From positions 1 through 64,000 of the forward strand of contig JADBYQ010000076.1 in NCBI GenBank assembly GCA_020402945.1: 64,000 nucleotides of DNA, given 5' to 3'. Positions 27,493-36,525 of this stretch are shown here, in pieces. The notes under the pieces were generated by a model. That model was not told the DNA's origin. It saw nothing but the letters and a program-made list of their open reading frames with translations, and searched no databases. The translations under genes were made by a program, and so were the position numbers. This DNA is from Cytophagales bacterium (lineage in GTDB: Bacteria > Bacteroidota > Bacteroidia > Cytophagales > Cyclobacteriaceae). Positions within the stretch are counted from its first letter, which is position 1; each line of letters starts with the position of its first letter.

Positions 27493-27936
27493 TTAGCTAA
27501 ATTGGGGGAATGAATTCAAAAAAATTGAAGCCTCCCCGTGCTTAGCTGCTTCGCAGCAGAAGTGTATTCTACCATTGGAAACGGCAATATATTTCGCGTT
27601 CACAGTCATGTTATAAACAGCTACTTGATTAAATGCGTTTTGGCTCAACCGGATATCAGCCGATTTACATTCGACCAACATCCACGGTTTTCCGTCTCTG
27701 TCAAAAATCAGAATATCGGATCGCTTTTGAAGCTTGTTGTAAGTAAGGCTGCTCTCTATTCGGAAAAGAGATTTAGGATATTTTAATTCATGGATCAGAA
27801 AGTGAATAAAATGTTGCCGCACCCATTCTTCTGGTGTCAAAACCACATACTTTTTCCGAATAATGTCAAAAATCCATACTTTGCCTTCCTCTTTTTTGAG
27901 CTTCGCATCAATTTCCGGAAGATTTAATTTTTGCAT
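27493..27936 (-). CDS. Short protein with HsdR N-terminal (PD-(D/E)XK-like) domain
   Basis: 147 residues starting at ATG 27936 (two codons after an alternative TTG). Matches the 'type I restriction enzyme R protein N-terminus' family, common as a small stand-alone protein in Bacteroidota. PD-(D/E)XK-type core: KRSDILIFDRDGKPWMLVECKSADI, with D, E and K in the expected D-x12-20-ExK spacing, followed by QVAVYNMTVNAKYIAVSNG. No helicase, methylase or specificity gene adjoins it. Divergent from amn with 41 bases between starts. Role unknown; not part of the hsd locus 19 kb away. Confidence 0.8.
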   Translation of the reverse strand: MQKLNLPEIDAKLKKEEGKVWIFDIIRKKYVVLTPEEWVRQHFIHFLIHELKYPKSLFRIESSLTYNKLQKRSDILIFDRDGKPWMLVECKSADIRLSQNAFNQVAVYNMTVNAKYIAVSNGRIHFCCEAAKHGEASIFLNSFPQFS

Positions 27937-27977
27937 GACCAAAAAGAAAACAACGCTACAACTTTACTTTGTCAAAG

Positions 27978-28748
27978 ATGAAAAACAAAAAGGACATAGT
28001 TGATAATTGGCTTCCCCGATACACCGGCCTAACGTTAGAAGATTTCGGCCATTATATTCTGCTTACCAACTTTGATAATTACGTGAAAAAATTTGCCGAA
28101 TGGCATAACGTGGAAGTACACGGTGCCGACAGAGCGATGCGCAGTGCTACAGCAGAAGGTATCACCATTATCAATTTTGGAATGGGCAGTCCTAACGCTG
28201 CTACGATCATGGATTGCCTCACAGCAATTATGCCAAAAGCCGTACTCTTTTTAGGAAAGTGTGGTGGCTTGAAATCCAAGAACGAAATTGGAGACTTAAT
28301 TTTGCCTATCGCTGCGATACGCGGAGAGGGTACTTCTAATGATTATTTCCCACCAGAGGTGCCATCGCTGCCAGCGTTTGCCTTGCAAAAAGCAATTTCT
28401 ACAACCATACGAGATTACAACCAAGATTATTGGAGTGGAACCGTTTATACCACCAATCGAAGAGTATGGGAATGGGATGAGGATTTTAAAAACTACTTGG
28501 TTAAAATTCGGGCGATGGCAATTGATATGGAAACAGCCACTATTTTTTCAACCGCTTTTTACAATGAAATTCCCGCAGGTGCTTTGCTATTAGTTTCTGA
28601 TTCGCCCATGACACCCGATGGTGTGAAAACCGAAGCCAGCGACAAAGTTGTCACGACCAGCTATGTTGACCTTCACCTAAAAATTGGAATCGACTCGCTG
28701 AAGCAAATGATCAACAAGGGATTGACGGTGAAGCACCTGCAATACTAA
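27978..28748 (+). CDS. amn: AMP nucleosidase (short form)
   Basis: 256 residues from ATG 27978. Purine-nucleoside-phosphorylase-fold enzyme, predicted to cleave AMP to adenine and ribose 5-phosphate. Seen: ITIINFGMGSPNAATIMDCL (phosphate/base pocket), VLFLGKCGGLKSKNEIGDLILP, and MAIDMETATIFSTAFY, which carries the M-E-x-A/T ribose-binding Glu of the PNP family. It lacks the extra N-terminal domain of the ~480-residue E. coli Amn; this short form is usual in Bacteroidota. Ends 4 bases from the end of the convergent barrel gene. Confidence 0.88.
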   Translation: MKNKKDIVDNWLPRYTGLTLEDFGHYILLTNFDNYVKKFAEWHNVEVHGADRAMRSATAEGITIINFGMGSPNAATIMDCLTAIMPKAVLFLGKCGGLKSKNEIGDLILPIAAIRGEGTSNDYFPPEVPSLPAFALQKAISTTIRDYNQDYWSGTVYTTNRRVWEWDEDFKNYLVKIRAMAIDMETATIFSTAFYNEIPAGALLLVSDSPMTPDGVKTEASDKVVTTSYVDLHLKIGIDSLKQMINKGLTVKHLQY

Positions 28749-28752
28749 CAAG

Positions 28753-30240
28753 TTAATTGTCAGAAGATCGCAGACGCAAGGTATAGCCCAATAACAAACC
28801 GTAGGAAAAGAAGTCGACTGTCGTCTGTGCCTTTTGTCCGAGCAAAAACGTGTTCTCGGTGGGTTGTTCAAAATTGGCAAATTGTCTGATGTTCCCCTTG
28901 TCGGCCCAACTGAAATTGATTCCAATACTCAAGTCTCTGCGTTCCTGTTTAAAAGTGCCTCCGAGCACGACATGATAAGTATTCCATGACGAGATATCCA
29001 GGTTTAGCGAATTATTGTTAACGTTTCTTCTATTTCGATCAACGACCCGATCGTCAAAAGCTTTGTCATAAAAAGAATTATTGGTTCGAAACCCCGCACT
29101 TAGATTTAGCTTTTCATTGATCGCCCGATCGATTCCGATAGCTACATTCGTGACTGATTTATTAGAGGCATTTAACTCCAAAAATTTCTTGCCGTCCAAT
29201 GCCAAATTAGTGGGACGTTTGAACAGATTATCCTCGGGCGACATAATATTGTAGAGGTCAATCGCTCCAAACCATTCTGCTGAGGCCGCTATAAGCGTTC
29301 GGTCTCCTTTGTAAACCAAACCCGCTGATATGGCGAGAGGGCTTTTATAGGTTGTGGCAAGTTGTGTCTGGCGGTCATTCGCAGCAAAGTTGCTACGTAC
29401 AAATATAGGAGGCTTTGTAGGGTTGGATTCGATGTTTACCAGAAGATTATTTGCAACAATGTCGCGTGCAATGGTGCCACTACCTGTAATGTTGATGGTT
29501 GGCAATACGACCGCAACTCCTGCTGACCATTTTCCTAAAGCAAAAGCAAAACCGATTTTTGGCGCATAGCGCAAGTTGGTGTATTCGATGTTTTGCGCCT
29601 CACTGGTACTTACCAAGCTGCCCACTGCATTATTCAAAATCATCCGACTAAGTTCGAACTTGGTGTACGTATGAGAGCGGTACACGAATTGGTTAGAAAG
29701 TCCGATCGAAAACTGATCGGTGATTTTATAGGCAATGGCAAAAGCAAGTTGGTTTTCAGAAAGCCTTGTGTTGACCGTAAATTGTCCTACGTAGTCCTCC
29801 GCTCCCGGGCTTTCCGTGTCCGACACAATATTCTTAAAATCATTTTCTCGAACATTAGCTTTAAAAACAAACTCGGTTGGAACGATCACGGCATAGCCGA
29901 ACGTCCAGTTAGACGGTCTTTTCTTTTTTATCAGACCCGAAAGCGTAATGGGTACTGCGGAAAATTGACTACTAGTTACGTTTTGGCCCGGGCCTGCGCC
30001 ATCCTTGGCGGTAATACTTACCACTTGGTAAACGTTAGCGTTGAGCGATATAGATGTTTTCTTTACGAGGCTAAGCAACGCAGGATTGTAAATGACAGAG
30101 CTATTGTCTTCAAGTCCGCCCACCGCTGGGCCTCCTAATAATACCGCTCGCGTTCCATACCGATATGTCCAATAATGTGTGTCTTGCGAAAAAGATTGTA
30201 CAAAAACGAACAGTACTGCTAGTATTGGCAGGAACCTCAT
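28753..30240 (-). CDS. FadL/OmpP1-like outer-membrane protein
   Basis: 495 residues with a signal peptide (MRFLPILAVLFVFVQSFS-QDT). The N-terminus of the mature chain, TRAVLLGGPAVGGLEDNSSVIYNPALL, is the typical hatch of FadL/PorV-like barrels ('GxAVAxxDDxSAxYxNPA'). The rest alternates strands such as AFAIAYKITDQFSIGLSNQFVY and GFAFALGKWSAGVAVVLP, ending in VDFFSYGLLLGYTLRLRSS. Likely carries a hydrophobic ligand across the outer membrane; the ligand is unknown. Divergent from padR. Confidence 0.78.
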   Translation of the reverse strand: MRFLPILAVLFVFVQSFSQDTHYWTYRYGTRAVLLGGPAVGGLEDNSSVIYNPALLSLVKKTSISLNANVYQVVSITAKDGAGPGQNVTSSQFSAVPITLSGLIKKKRPSNWTFGYAVIVPTEFVFKANVRENDFKNIVSDTESPGAEDYVGQFTVNTRLSENQLAFAIAYKITDQFSIGLSNQFVYRSHTYTKFELSRMILNNAVGSLVSTSEAQNIEYTNLRYAPKIGFAFALGKWSAGVAVVLPTINITGSGTIARDIVANNLLVNIESNPTKPPIFVRSNFAANDRQTQLATTYKSPLAISAGLVYKGDRTLIAASAEWFGAIDLYNIMSPEDNLFKRPTNLALDGKKFLELNASNKSVTNVAIGIDRAINEKLNLSAGFRTNNSFYDKAFDDRVVDRNRRNVNNNSLNLDISSWNTYHVVLGGTFKQERRDLSIGINFSWADKGNIRQFANFEQPTENTFLLGQKAQTTVDFFSYGLLLGYTLRLRSSDN

Positions 30241-30317
30241 GACTGTAAAAAATTAATTCAACCCTTTAATGTACCCCAAATTCAAGGTTTTTAAAATATT
30301 TTTAGATTTTTATGGGG

Positions 30318-30338
30318 GTACTTGGCCATACCCAGTAC
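30318..30338. promoter_or_regulatory. Inverted repeat, possible PadR operator
   Basis: GTACTTGG (30318-30325) and CCCAGTAC (30331-30338) form half-sites GTACTxGG-N5-CCxAGTAC, about 42 bases upstream of the padR ATG in the divergent gap. Proposed autoregulatory site; inference only. Confidence 0.35.
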
Positions 30339-30379
30339 TTGTGGCGTATAAGTTGCCTAGTAGATGAAAAAAGTGCTGT

Positions 30380-30724
30380 ATGAACTTAGAGAACACACAA
30401 ATTCAAATGCGCAAAGGGATATTGGAGTTCTGTATCCTCCACATTATTTCGCGGGGTGAAGTATATGCTTCCAATATGTTGGATGAGCTAACTTCGGCAA
30501 AAATGATTGTCGTGGAGGGTACTCTTTATCCGCTGTTAACGCGATTAAAAAATGCAGGTCTGTTAGAATACAAATGGGTTGAATCAAATGAGGGTCCACC
30601 ACGCAAGTATTACAGACTTACGGCTGATGGAACACTATTTTTAGATGGGCTAACAGCTACTTGGGACGATTTGGTGCGTTCGACAGAAGCCGTTCGAAAT
30701 CGACAAGAAGCAGTTGGAAATTGA
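30380..30724 (+). CDS. PadR family transcriptional regulator
   Basis: 114 residues, the short PadR type. Winged-helix DNA-binding domain: MRKGILEFCILHIISRGEVYASNMLDEL, then VVEGTLYPLLTRLKNAGLLEYKWVES and GPPRKYYRLTADG (wing). A C-terminal dimerisation helix ends near VRNRQEAVGN. It is the first of a two-gene unit: the PspC-domain protein starts 66 bases downstream, an arrangement frequently seen in Bacteroidota, suggesting it controls envelope-stress genes. No ligand is known. Confidence 0.93.
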   Translation: MNLENTQIQMRKGILEFCILHIISRGEVYASNMLDELTSAKMIVVEGTLYPLLTRLKNAGLLEYKWVESNEGPPRKYYRLTADGTLFLDGLTATWDDLVRSTEAVRNRQEAVGN

Positions 30725-30790
30725 TGATAGCTAAAAGACGTAAAATACAACCCAAATACACTCAGACACTCGATCCTCAAATCAATCAGT

Positions 30791-33190
30791 ATGAAAAAGA
30801 ACATTAGCATCAACATCAGCGGCATCATCTTTCACATTGAAGAAGATGGGTATGAATCGCTTCGAAAATACTTGGACTCCATCAACCGCTACTTTGGCTC
30901 GTTTGAAGACAGCAGCGAAATTTTGTCGGACATAGAAAGCCGTATTGCTGAAATTTTCCTTTCGCGCCTGAATGAAGGAAAGCAGGTTATTACGCTCGAA
31001 GATGTAAACAGCCTCATCGCAACGATGGGCAATGTTAACGATTTTAAAGCCGCTGAAGAACAGGAGATCGGAGACGAATCACCCAAAGCCGAGCATAGCC
31101 GCCAGGAATCCACGACTCGCCCGTCTGCAGCTGATACCGCTCACAAGAAACTATTTCGCGATGAGAAAAGAAAAATATTGGGTGGGGTGTGTGCGGGTCT
31201 GGGTCATTATTTCAGTGTTGATCCAGTTTGGCCACGTGTTCTGTTTGCCTTGCTGGTGCTAGGCAGTTATGGTGGTTTGTTTTTGGCCTATATCATTTTA
31301 TGGATTGTCATCCCGAATTCAACCGAGCTTCCCGATGATGCAAGCATTAAAAAAATGTATCGAGACCCGGAGAAAAAAGTGTTGGGAGGAGTCGCAAGCG
31401 GAGTCGCAGCTTTTTTTGGAGTTGACGTGACTGTAATTCGTGTGCTATTTATCGTGTTTGCCTTTTTGGGAGGGCTCGGTTTACTTCTTTATATTATTCT
31501 TTGGATAGCGCTACCGGAGGCAAAAAGCATTACGGAAAAAATGGAAATGCAAGGGGAACCCGTGACGTTATCCAATATTGAATCAACTGTTAAGAAAAGT
31601 TTAAACGAAAAAGAGGAGGAAGAAAGCACGCTTACAAAGATCGTTCTGTTTCCCTTTCGGTTGATAGCAACTTTCATTACTGCATTGGGCAAGATTTTAG
31701 GGCCGCTTGTAAACGTACTAGTAGAATTTATTCGTGTCATCTTCGGGTTAGTCATCTTTTTCATAGGGTTAGCGCTGTTGGTCGGTATCGTGATCACGGG
31801 CGGAATTTTGTTGGGCTTTTTCACTACCGCAATTCTACCCGATTATTGGGGTGGAGGTGAAATACAAGGCTTAAGCTTGCCTACCGAAGCCATAAGAAAC
31901 ACATTTCCAGTTTGGAGCATGGTGGCTGCGTTTACGGTTGTCTTGATCCCAAGCTTAGCCATATTGCTTTCAGGAAGTTCCATTTTGGCCAAACGTTCAA
32001 TTGTGAATCAGCCAGTGAGTTGGATCATGCTGGGCCTTTTTGTTACCAGTGTACTCGTATTGAGCTTCACTGTGCCAAAAATGGTTTATTCGTTTAAGGA
32101 AGAAGGAGAATTTAAAGTAGAAAAAACCTTTGCACACAATGGAAAAACACCCGTTCTAAAACTCAAGGAAGTTGGAATGGACAACTACAATGTCACCGAA
32201 TTAAATTTGAAGGGCTATGAAGGTTCCGAATTAAAGTTAGTGCAGCGATTTAAGTCACAAGGTTTCTCCCGAAAAAATGGTGCGGAGAATGCACAAATGG
32301 TCACATACTCGGTGTTAGAACAAGATAGTTCGTTAGTGTTCGACTCAAATATTGCTTTCAAGAAGGATGCGAAGTTTCGTGCGCAGCGTTTGGAGATGGA
32401 TTTATTTATTCCCTACGGCCAAACATTTTTGATTGAAGAAGATCTGTGGCGGATTATTGAAAATGATTACCACGACTACGATGGCTACCGAGATTCAAAC
32501 ATGAATAAGATTTGGAAAATGACAGACCATGGCTTTGAATGCACCAACTGTAGTGAACCCACCGAAACCAAACAACTTCAACTCAACGATCAGTATGGAT
32601 TTAAAGATTTTAACGAAATCGAGATGACGGGAATTTTTGATCTTGTCATCGCTCGTGGGGACGCCTTCTCTGTACAACTGGATGGACCGCAAAAGGAGAA
32701 AAGAAAGTACGAGGTTGACGCTACGGGAGAAACGCTGGACATTCGGTATCGCTCGCGCAGCAATACTTTTTGGGAGAAGGGTTTTGATTTAGAAGACCGA
32801 GTTAAAATCAATATTACGTTACCCCATTTAACCAAACTCAAAATCAAAGGAGCTGGGCAATTCAGAATTCGTGGATTTGATGAAGAAGAAATGGATATCA
32901 CCTTACTTGGCGCCATGACAGGCGATGCGGATCTTCGCGTGCGTAGTCTTACTCTAGACTTAGCTGGACCAATGGTGCTTCAACTAGATGGAGAGGGTCA
33001 TTTTTTAGATGCCGAAGTCAAAAAGCTCTCCCAACTAAAGGCGGGGCAATATCAGGTGGAGGATGCCGTGGTCGAAGCAAGGGGAATGGGGCGTGCTCGT
33101 ATAAATGCTTCACAGACAGTTGATATTGATACCGATGCCGTCAGTTCCGTCAAGTATACTGGCGAACCGAGAGTAACCAGAAGAGATTAG
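30791..33190 (+). CDS. Membrane protein with two PspC domains and a head-GIN-like C-terminus
   Basis: 799 residues. Residues 1-90 form a cytosolic N-domain (INISGIIFHIEEDGYESL, IAEIFLSRLNEGKQVIT). Two PspC domains follow in tandem: KKLFRDEKRKILGGVCAGLG (119-175) and KKMYRDPEKKVLGGVASGVA (187-245), each ending in a membrane helix (FLAYIILWIVIP; LLLYIILWIALP). Four further membrane segments lie between about 280 and 430. The C-terminal ~200 residues are a beta-solenoid-like domain of DUF2807 type (FNEIEMTGIFDLVIARGDAFSVQLDG, LTKLKIKGAGQFRIRGFDEE, ARGMGRARINA). Probably senses envelope stress together with the PadR regulator. A strong terminator follows. Confidence 0.88.
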   Translation: MKKNISINISGIIFHIEEDGYESLRKYLDSINRYFGSFEDSSEILSDIESRIAEIFLSRLNEGKQVITLEDVNSLIATMGNVNDFKAAEEQEIGDESPKAEHSRQESTTRPSAADTAHKKLFRDEKRKILGGVCAGLGHYFSVDPVWPRVLFALLVLGSYGGLFLAYIILWIVIPNSTELPDDASIKKMYRDPEKKVLGGVASGVAAFFGVDVTVIRVLFIVFAFLGGLGLLLYIILWIALPEAKSITEKMEMQGEPVTLSNIESTVKKSLNEKEEEESTLTKIVLFPFRLIATFITALGKILGPLVNVLVEFIRVIFGLVIFFIGLALLVGIVITGGILLGFFTTAILPDYWGGGEIQGLSLPTEAIRNTFPVWSMVAAFTVVLIPSLAILLSGSSILAKRSIVNQPVSWIMLGLFVTSVLVLSFTVPKMVYSFKEEGEFKVEKTFAHNGKTPVLKLKEVGMDNYNVTELNLKGYEGSELKLVQRFKSQGFSRKNGAENAQMVTYSVLEQDSSLVFDSNIAFKKDAKFRAQRLEMDLFIPYGQTFLIEEDLWRIIENDYHDYDGYRDSNMNKIWKMTDHGFECTNCSEPTETKQLQLNDQYGFKDFNEIEMTGIFDLVIARGDAFSVQLDGPQKEKRKYEVDATGETLDIRYRSRSNTFWEKGFDLEDRVKINITLPHLTKLKIKGAGQFRIRGFDEEEMDITLLGAMTGDADLRVRSLTLDLAGPMVLQLDGEGHFLDAEVKKLSQLKAGQYQVEDAVVEARGMGRARINASQTVDIDTDAVSSVKYTGEPRVTRRD

Positions 33191-33220
33191 ACAATCAAAG
33201 CGATAAGTTGAATCGGTTAT

Positions 33221-33266
33221 AAGCTTGATTTAGAGTAAACACCTACTCTAAATCAAGCTTTTTCTT
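33221..33266 (+). terminator. Strong Rho-independent terminator after the PspC gene
   Basis: Perfect 17-bp stem, AAGCTTGATTTAGAGTA (33221-33237) with TACTCTAAATCAAGCTT (33244-33260), 6-base loop, followed by TTTTTC. Ends the padR-pspC transcript 23 bases before the next ATG. Confidence 0.85.
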
Positions 33267-33288
33267 TACATTTCAGAAACCAATCTGT

Positions 33289-34692
33289 ATGGATGTAAAG
33301 ATCAAATTTTTGGGTGCAGCCCGCAGCGTGACAGGTTCAAAGTATTTTCTTGAAATCGGTCACCAAAAAATATTGGTCGACTGCGGAATGTTCCAAGGGA
33401 AAAAAGAATTGCGACTTCGCAACTGGGATCCATTGCCGATCAATCCCGCTGACATCGAGATAGTGGTGATTACACATGCCCATATTGATCATATCGGCTA
33501 CCTGCCGCGGCTTGTTAAGGATGGCTTTAATGGTAAAATAATTTGCACGCCTGCCACCGAAGAATTGATGAAAATCATGTTGTTGGACGCAGCCAAATTA
33601 CAGGAGGAAGAAGCGCTCTTTGCGTTGAAAAAAGGCTATTCAAAACATGAAAAACCACAACCCCTTTTTTCGACAGGAGATGTTAAGTCAGTGCTGTTGC
33701 TGATTGACAGCCATCCGCTACACCAAGAAATTTCGCTTAGCCCAACAACTTCTATCCAGTTTTTTAATGCGGGGCACATTCTTGGTTCTGCGTTTGTAGC
33801 CATGACGCTAAAAGGCGAACGCGAAACCAAAAAAATGTTATTCTCCGGAGATCTGGGACGTTACGAAGATCCAGTGATGTACGCTCCAGAACCTGCAGTT
33901 GATGCCGATGTAGTATTCATCGAATCCACCTATGGGAATCGGGTTAATCCTCAGGTAGATGTAGAAGAACAGCTCACGGCCATCGTTCAAGAAGCATGCG
34001 ATGCCAATGGTGCACTGGTTGTTCCGGCATTTGCGTTGGGGCGCACACAAACGTTAATTTACTATTTCCATCTATTGATGGAACAAGGAAGCATCCCCAC
34101 CCTACCCATTTATATCGATAGCCCGATGGCGATCAACGTAACTGATTTGTATGAGCGCCACGGGGACTTACATAAAATAAAAATCACAAAACAAGGATCA
34201 CAATTATTGAGCATTTTTGATTCGCCACAAATTCATTTTTGCCACACGCGAGAAAGTTCACAAGCATTGAACGATATTAAGAAACCATTGATCATCATTT
34301 CGGCCAGTGGCATGGCAACAGGCGGGCGGATTTTGCATCATTTGACGCATCGCCTTCCTCGGCAGTCTGATACAGTTTTACTAGCAGGCTACCAGGCGGA
34401 GGGCTCGCGTGGTCGCAGACTTTTGGAAGGAGAAAAAACGCTACGCATTTTTGGAGAGGAGATTCTAGTCAACTGCCGCGTTAGAGAGGTACATGGGCTG
34501 TCGGCACATGCAGACCAGACTGAATTGATCCGGTGGCTCAGTACAATCAAAAAAAGTCCCAAGTTTACATTTGTTACACATGGCGAATTAGAAAGTGCTA
34601 CAGCATTTTCTTCCCTTATCGAAACCCAGCTTAAATGGAAAACAATGATACCTGATTACCTTCAATCAATGACACTCTTTGAAGGCATATAG
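33289..34692 (+). CDS. Beta-CASP metallo-beta-lactamase-fold RNA hydrolase
   Basis: 467 residues of the CPSF73/YSH1-like beta-CASP family. Metal sites: THAHIDHIGYLPRL (HxHxDH), NAGHILGSAF, FSGDLGRYEDP (D), and in the beta-CASP half motif A VVFIESTYGN, ALGRTQTLIYYF, DSPMAINVTDLY, motif B SASGMATGGRILHHL and motif C CRVREVHGLSAHADQ. These are predicted endo/exo-ribonucleases; a DNA role is less likely. Starts after the PspC terminator, and its stop is followed 17 bases later by the DUF5009 gene, so the two may be co-transcribed. Confidence 0.93.
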   Translation: MDVKIKFLGAARSVTGSKYFLEIGHQKILVDCGMFQGKKELRLRNWDPLPINPADIEIVVITHAHIDHIGYLPRLVKDGFNGKIICTPATEELMKIMLLDAAKLQEEEALFALKKGYSKHEKPQPLFSTGDVKSVLLLIDSHPLHQEISLSPTTSIQFFNAGHILGSAFVAMTLKGERETKKMLFSGDLGRYEDPVMYAPEPAVDADVVFIESTYGNRVNPQVDVEEQLTAIVQEACDANGALVVPAFALGRTQTLIYYFHLLMEQGSIPTLPIYIDSPMAINVTDLYERHGDLHKIKITKQGSQLLSIFDSPQIHFCHTRESSQALNDIKKPLIIISASGMATGGRILHHLTHRLPRQSDTVLLAGYQAEGSRGRRLLEGEKTLRIFGEEILVNCRVREVHGLSAHADQTELIRWLSTIKKSPKFTFVTHGELESATAFSSLIETQLKWKTMIPDYLQSMTLFEGI

Positions 34693-34709
34693 GACTAAGA
34701 ACAAAAACT

Positions 34710-35813
34710 ATGACAAACAGATTGTATTCGCTTGATGTTTTTCGGGGGATCACTGTTGCCGCGATGATCCTCGTCAACAACCCTGGTAGTTGGAATAGTG
34801 TTTACCCTCCTCTGCTTCATGCCAAATGGCATGGCTGCACACCTACAGATTTAATATTTCCATTCTTTCTTTTCATTGTTGGCGTCTCTATTCACTTTGC
34901 CTATCAACCCAAGTTGAACGAAGGGCTTACAAAAAAGAATGTTTCCAAAATTCTTCGTAGAACAGTAATCATTTTCTTGTTGGGCATGATGTTGGCATTA
35001 GTGCCAACATTCAATTTCTCTTCGGTAAGGATTCCAGGAGTGTTGCAGCGCATTAGTTTAGTTTTTTTGTTTTGCTCTCTGATCTATTTTAAAACCAATT
35101 GGCTTTCGCAGATTCGCCTGGCCTTAGTTTTATTGGTAGGTTATTTTGTGTTGATGACGATGGTACCGGTGCCGGGCGTTGGTGAGGCTAACCTCGAACC
35201 CGAAAAAAACCTTGGCGCGTGGCTGGATCGTCTGTTACTAAACGGGCATTTGTGGGTACAAAGCAAGACGTGGGATCCGGAAGGGCTACTTAGTACCATC
35301 CCTGCTATAGCCACCGGCATAGTAGGAATGTTAACGGGTCAACTGTTTTCTAAAATTTCCGCGCCTGCAGAAAAAGTTACCTGGTTATTTTTTATCGGGG
35401 CGATGTTGATTGTAACCGGTTTGGCTTGGGGCTTAGTCTTTCCGATAAACAAAGCGTTGTGGACAAGTAGTTATGTGCTTTATACAGGTGGCATAGCCAT
35501 GCAATTCTTGGCTGCTTGTTACTGGCTCATTGATGTGCAGGGGGTCAAAAAATGGTCAACTCCTTTTATCTACTATGGGATGAATGCGATTTTTGTATTT
35601 GTCGCTTCCGGTTTATTGGTGAAAGCGTTGACCCGGATAAAAATCGGTGAAGGAGAGAACGAACTATCTTTGTGGTCTTATCTCTATCAAAATCTATATG
35701 CAAGCTGGCTGAGCCCTAAAAATGCTTCATTAGGTTTTGCTGTTACTTTAATTCTTTTCTTTCTAGTGATCCTTTGGCAAATGTATCAACGGAAGATTTT
35801 TGTGAAAGTCTGA
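34710..35813 (+). CDS. DUF5009 / heparan-alpha-glucosaminide N-acetyltransferase-like membrane protein
   Basis: 367-residue polytopic membrane protein with about 10 helices. The N-terminus, RLYSLDVFRGITVAAMILVNNPGSW, followed by HAKWHGCTPTDLIFPFFLFIVGVSI, is the signature of the DUF5009/NagX group related to human HGSNAT, which moves an acetyl group across a membrane to an amino sugar. The conserved His of HAKWHGCTPTD is the likely acyl carrier. Bacterial members are linked to peptidoglycan amino-sugar handling, but the substrate here is unknown. It follows the beta-CASP gene closely. Confidence 0.87.
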   Translation: MTNRLYSLDVFRGITVAAMILVNNPGSWNSVYPPLLHAKWHGCTPTDLIFPFFLFIVGVSIHFAYQPKLNEGLTKKNVSKILRRTVIIFLLGMMLALVPTFNFSSVRIPGVLQRISLVFLFCSLIYFKTNWLSQIRLALVLLVGYFVLMTMVPVPGVGEANLEPEKNLGAWLDRLLLNGHLWVQSKTWDPEGLLSTIPAIATGIVGMLTGQLFSKISAPAEKVTWLFFIGAMLIVTGLAWGLVFPINKALWTSSYVLYTGGIAMQFLAACYWLIDVQGVKKWSTPFIYYGMNAIFVFVASGLLVKALTRIKIGEGENELSLWSYLYQNLYASWLSPKNASLGFAVTLILFFLVILWQMYQRKIFVKV

Positions 35814-35954
35814 AATCCTCTGACAGGCGAAAAAGCGCTCTTCCGAGCGATTAAGGCAGAATCTCCCTCGTCATATTCAGCCAAATGCGTATTTATTTAT
35901 AAATCCGTGCAACCCCTTTGCCCGTATAAGCATCTTGTTACTGAATTTGCTTAA

Positions 35955-36524
35955 ATGACTTTACAGATTTACCGGGCGAAAGAAAAAGATTGGATAGAAG
36001 GCTGCAAACGGCAAAACCGGGACGCACAGCACGCCCTCTACTCCTTTTTCTCCGGTAAAATGTATGCCCTTTGCTGCCGATACATTAAAGACAAAATGGA
36101 AGCAGAGGACGTATTGATAATGGCCTTCACTAAAATTTTTGAACGGATCGATCAGTACAAAAATGAGGGAAGCTTTGAAGGCTGGATCAGAAGGGTTATG
36201 GTAAATGAATCGTTGAGTTATTTGCGCAAGACCAAAAACATGTATCTGGAAATGGATATTGCCGCTGCCGATCGTGAACCTGACTATAGCAGAGCAGAAA
36301 GCGATTTAGAAGCTGCGGATTTGCTAAAGATGATTGGCGATTTGCCCACCGGTTATCGAGTAGTGTTTAACCTGTATGCAGTGGATGGATTTTCGCATCA
36401 GGAAATTGCAGAACAACTAGGCATTAGTGAAAATACCTCCAAATCACAATTGAGCCGGGCGAGGGCACTTCTGCAAAAAAGACTAGTACAAGCCGACCAA
36501 CGGCTGGAACAAAAAATGAGCTAA
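35955..36524 (+). CDS. ECF-type RNA polymerase sigma factor
   Basis: 189 residues. Region 2 is seen as QHALYSFFSGKMYALCCRYIKDKMEAEDVLIMAFTKIF and FEGWIRRVMVNESLSYLRK; region 4 as LPTGYRVVFNLYAVDGFSHQEIAEQLGISENTSKSQLSRAR (helix-turn-helix). It is the first gene of a three-gene unit; an anti-sigma-like membrane protein begins 1 base after its stop and a secreted barrel protein 12 bases after that. Typical Bacteroidota envelope-stress sigma organisation. Confidence 0.94.
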   Translation: MTLQIYRAKEKDWIEGCKRQNRDAQHALYSFFSGKMYALCCRYIKDKMEAEDVLIMAFTKIFERIDQYKNEGSFEGWIRRVMVNESLSYLRKTKNMYLEMDIAAADREPDYSRAESDLEAADLLKMIGDLPTGYRVVFNLYAVDGFSHQEIAEQLGISENTSKSQLSRARALLQKRLVQADQRLEQKMS

Positions 36525-36525
36525 T

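Noticed and set aside
27493-27936. HsdR-N protein as part of a second type I RM locus
   Set aside because: No hsdM, hsdS or helicase half adjoins; the neighbouring SNF2 protein is of a different family.
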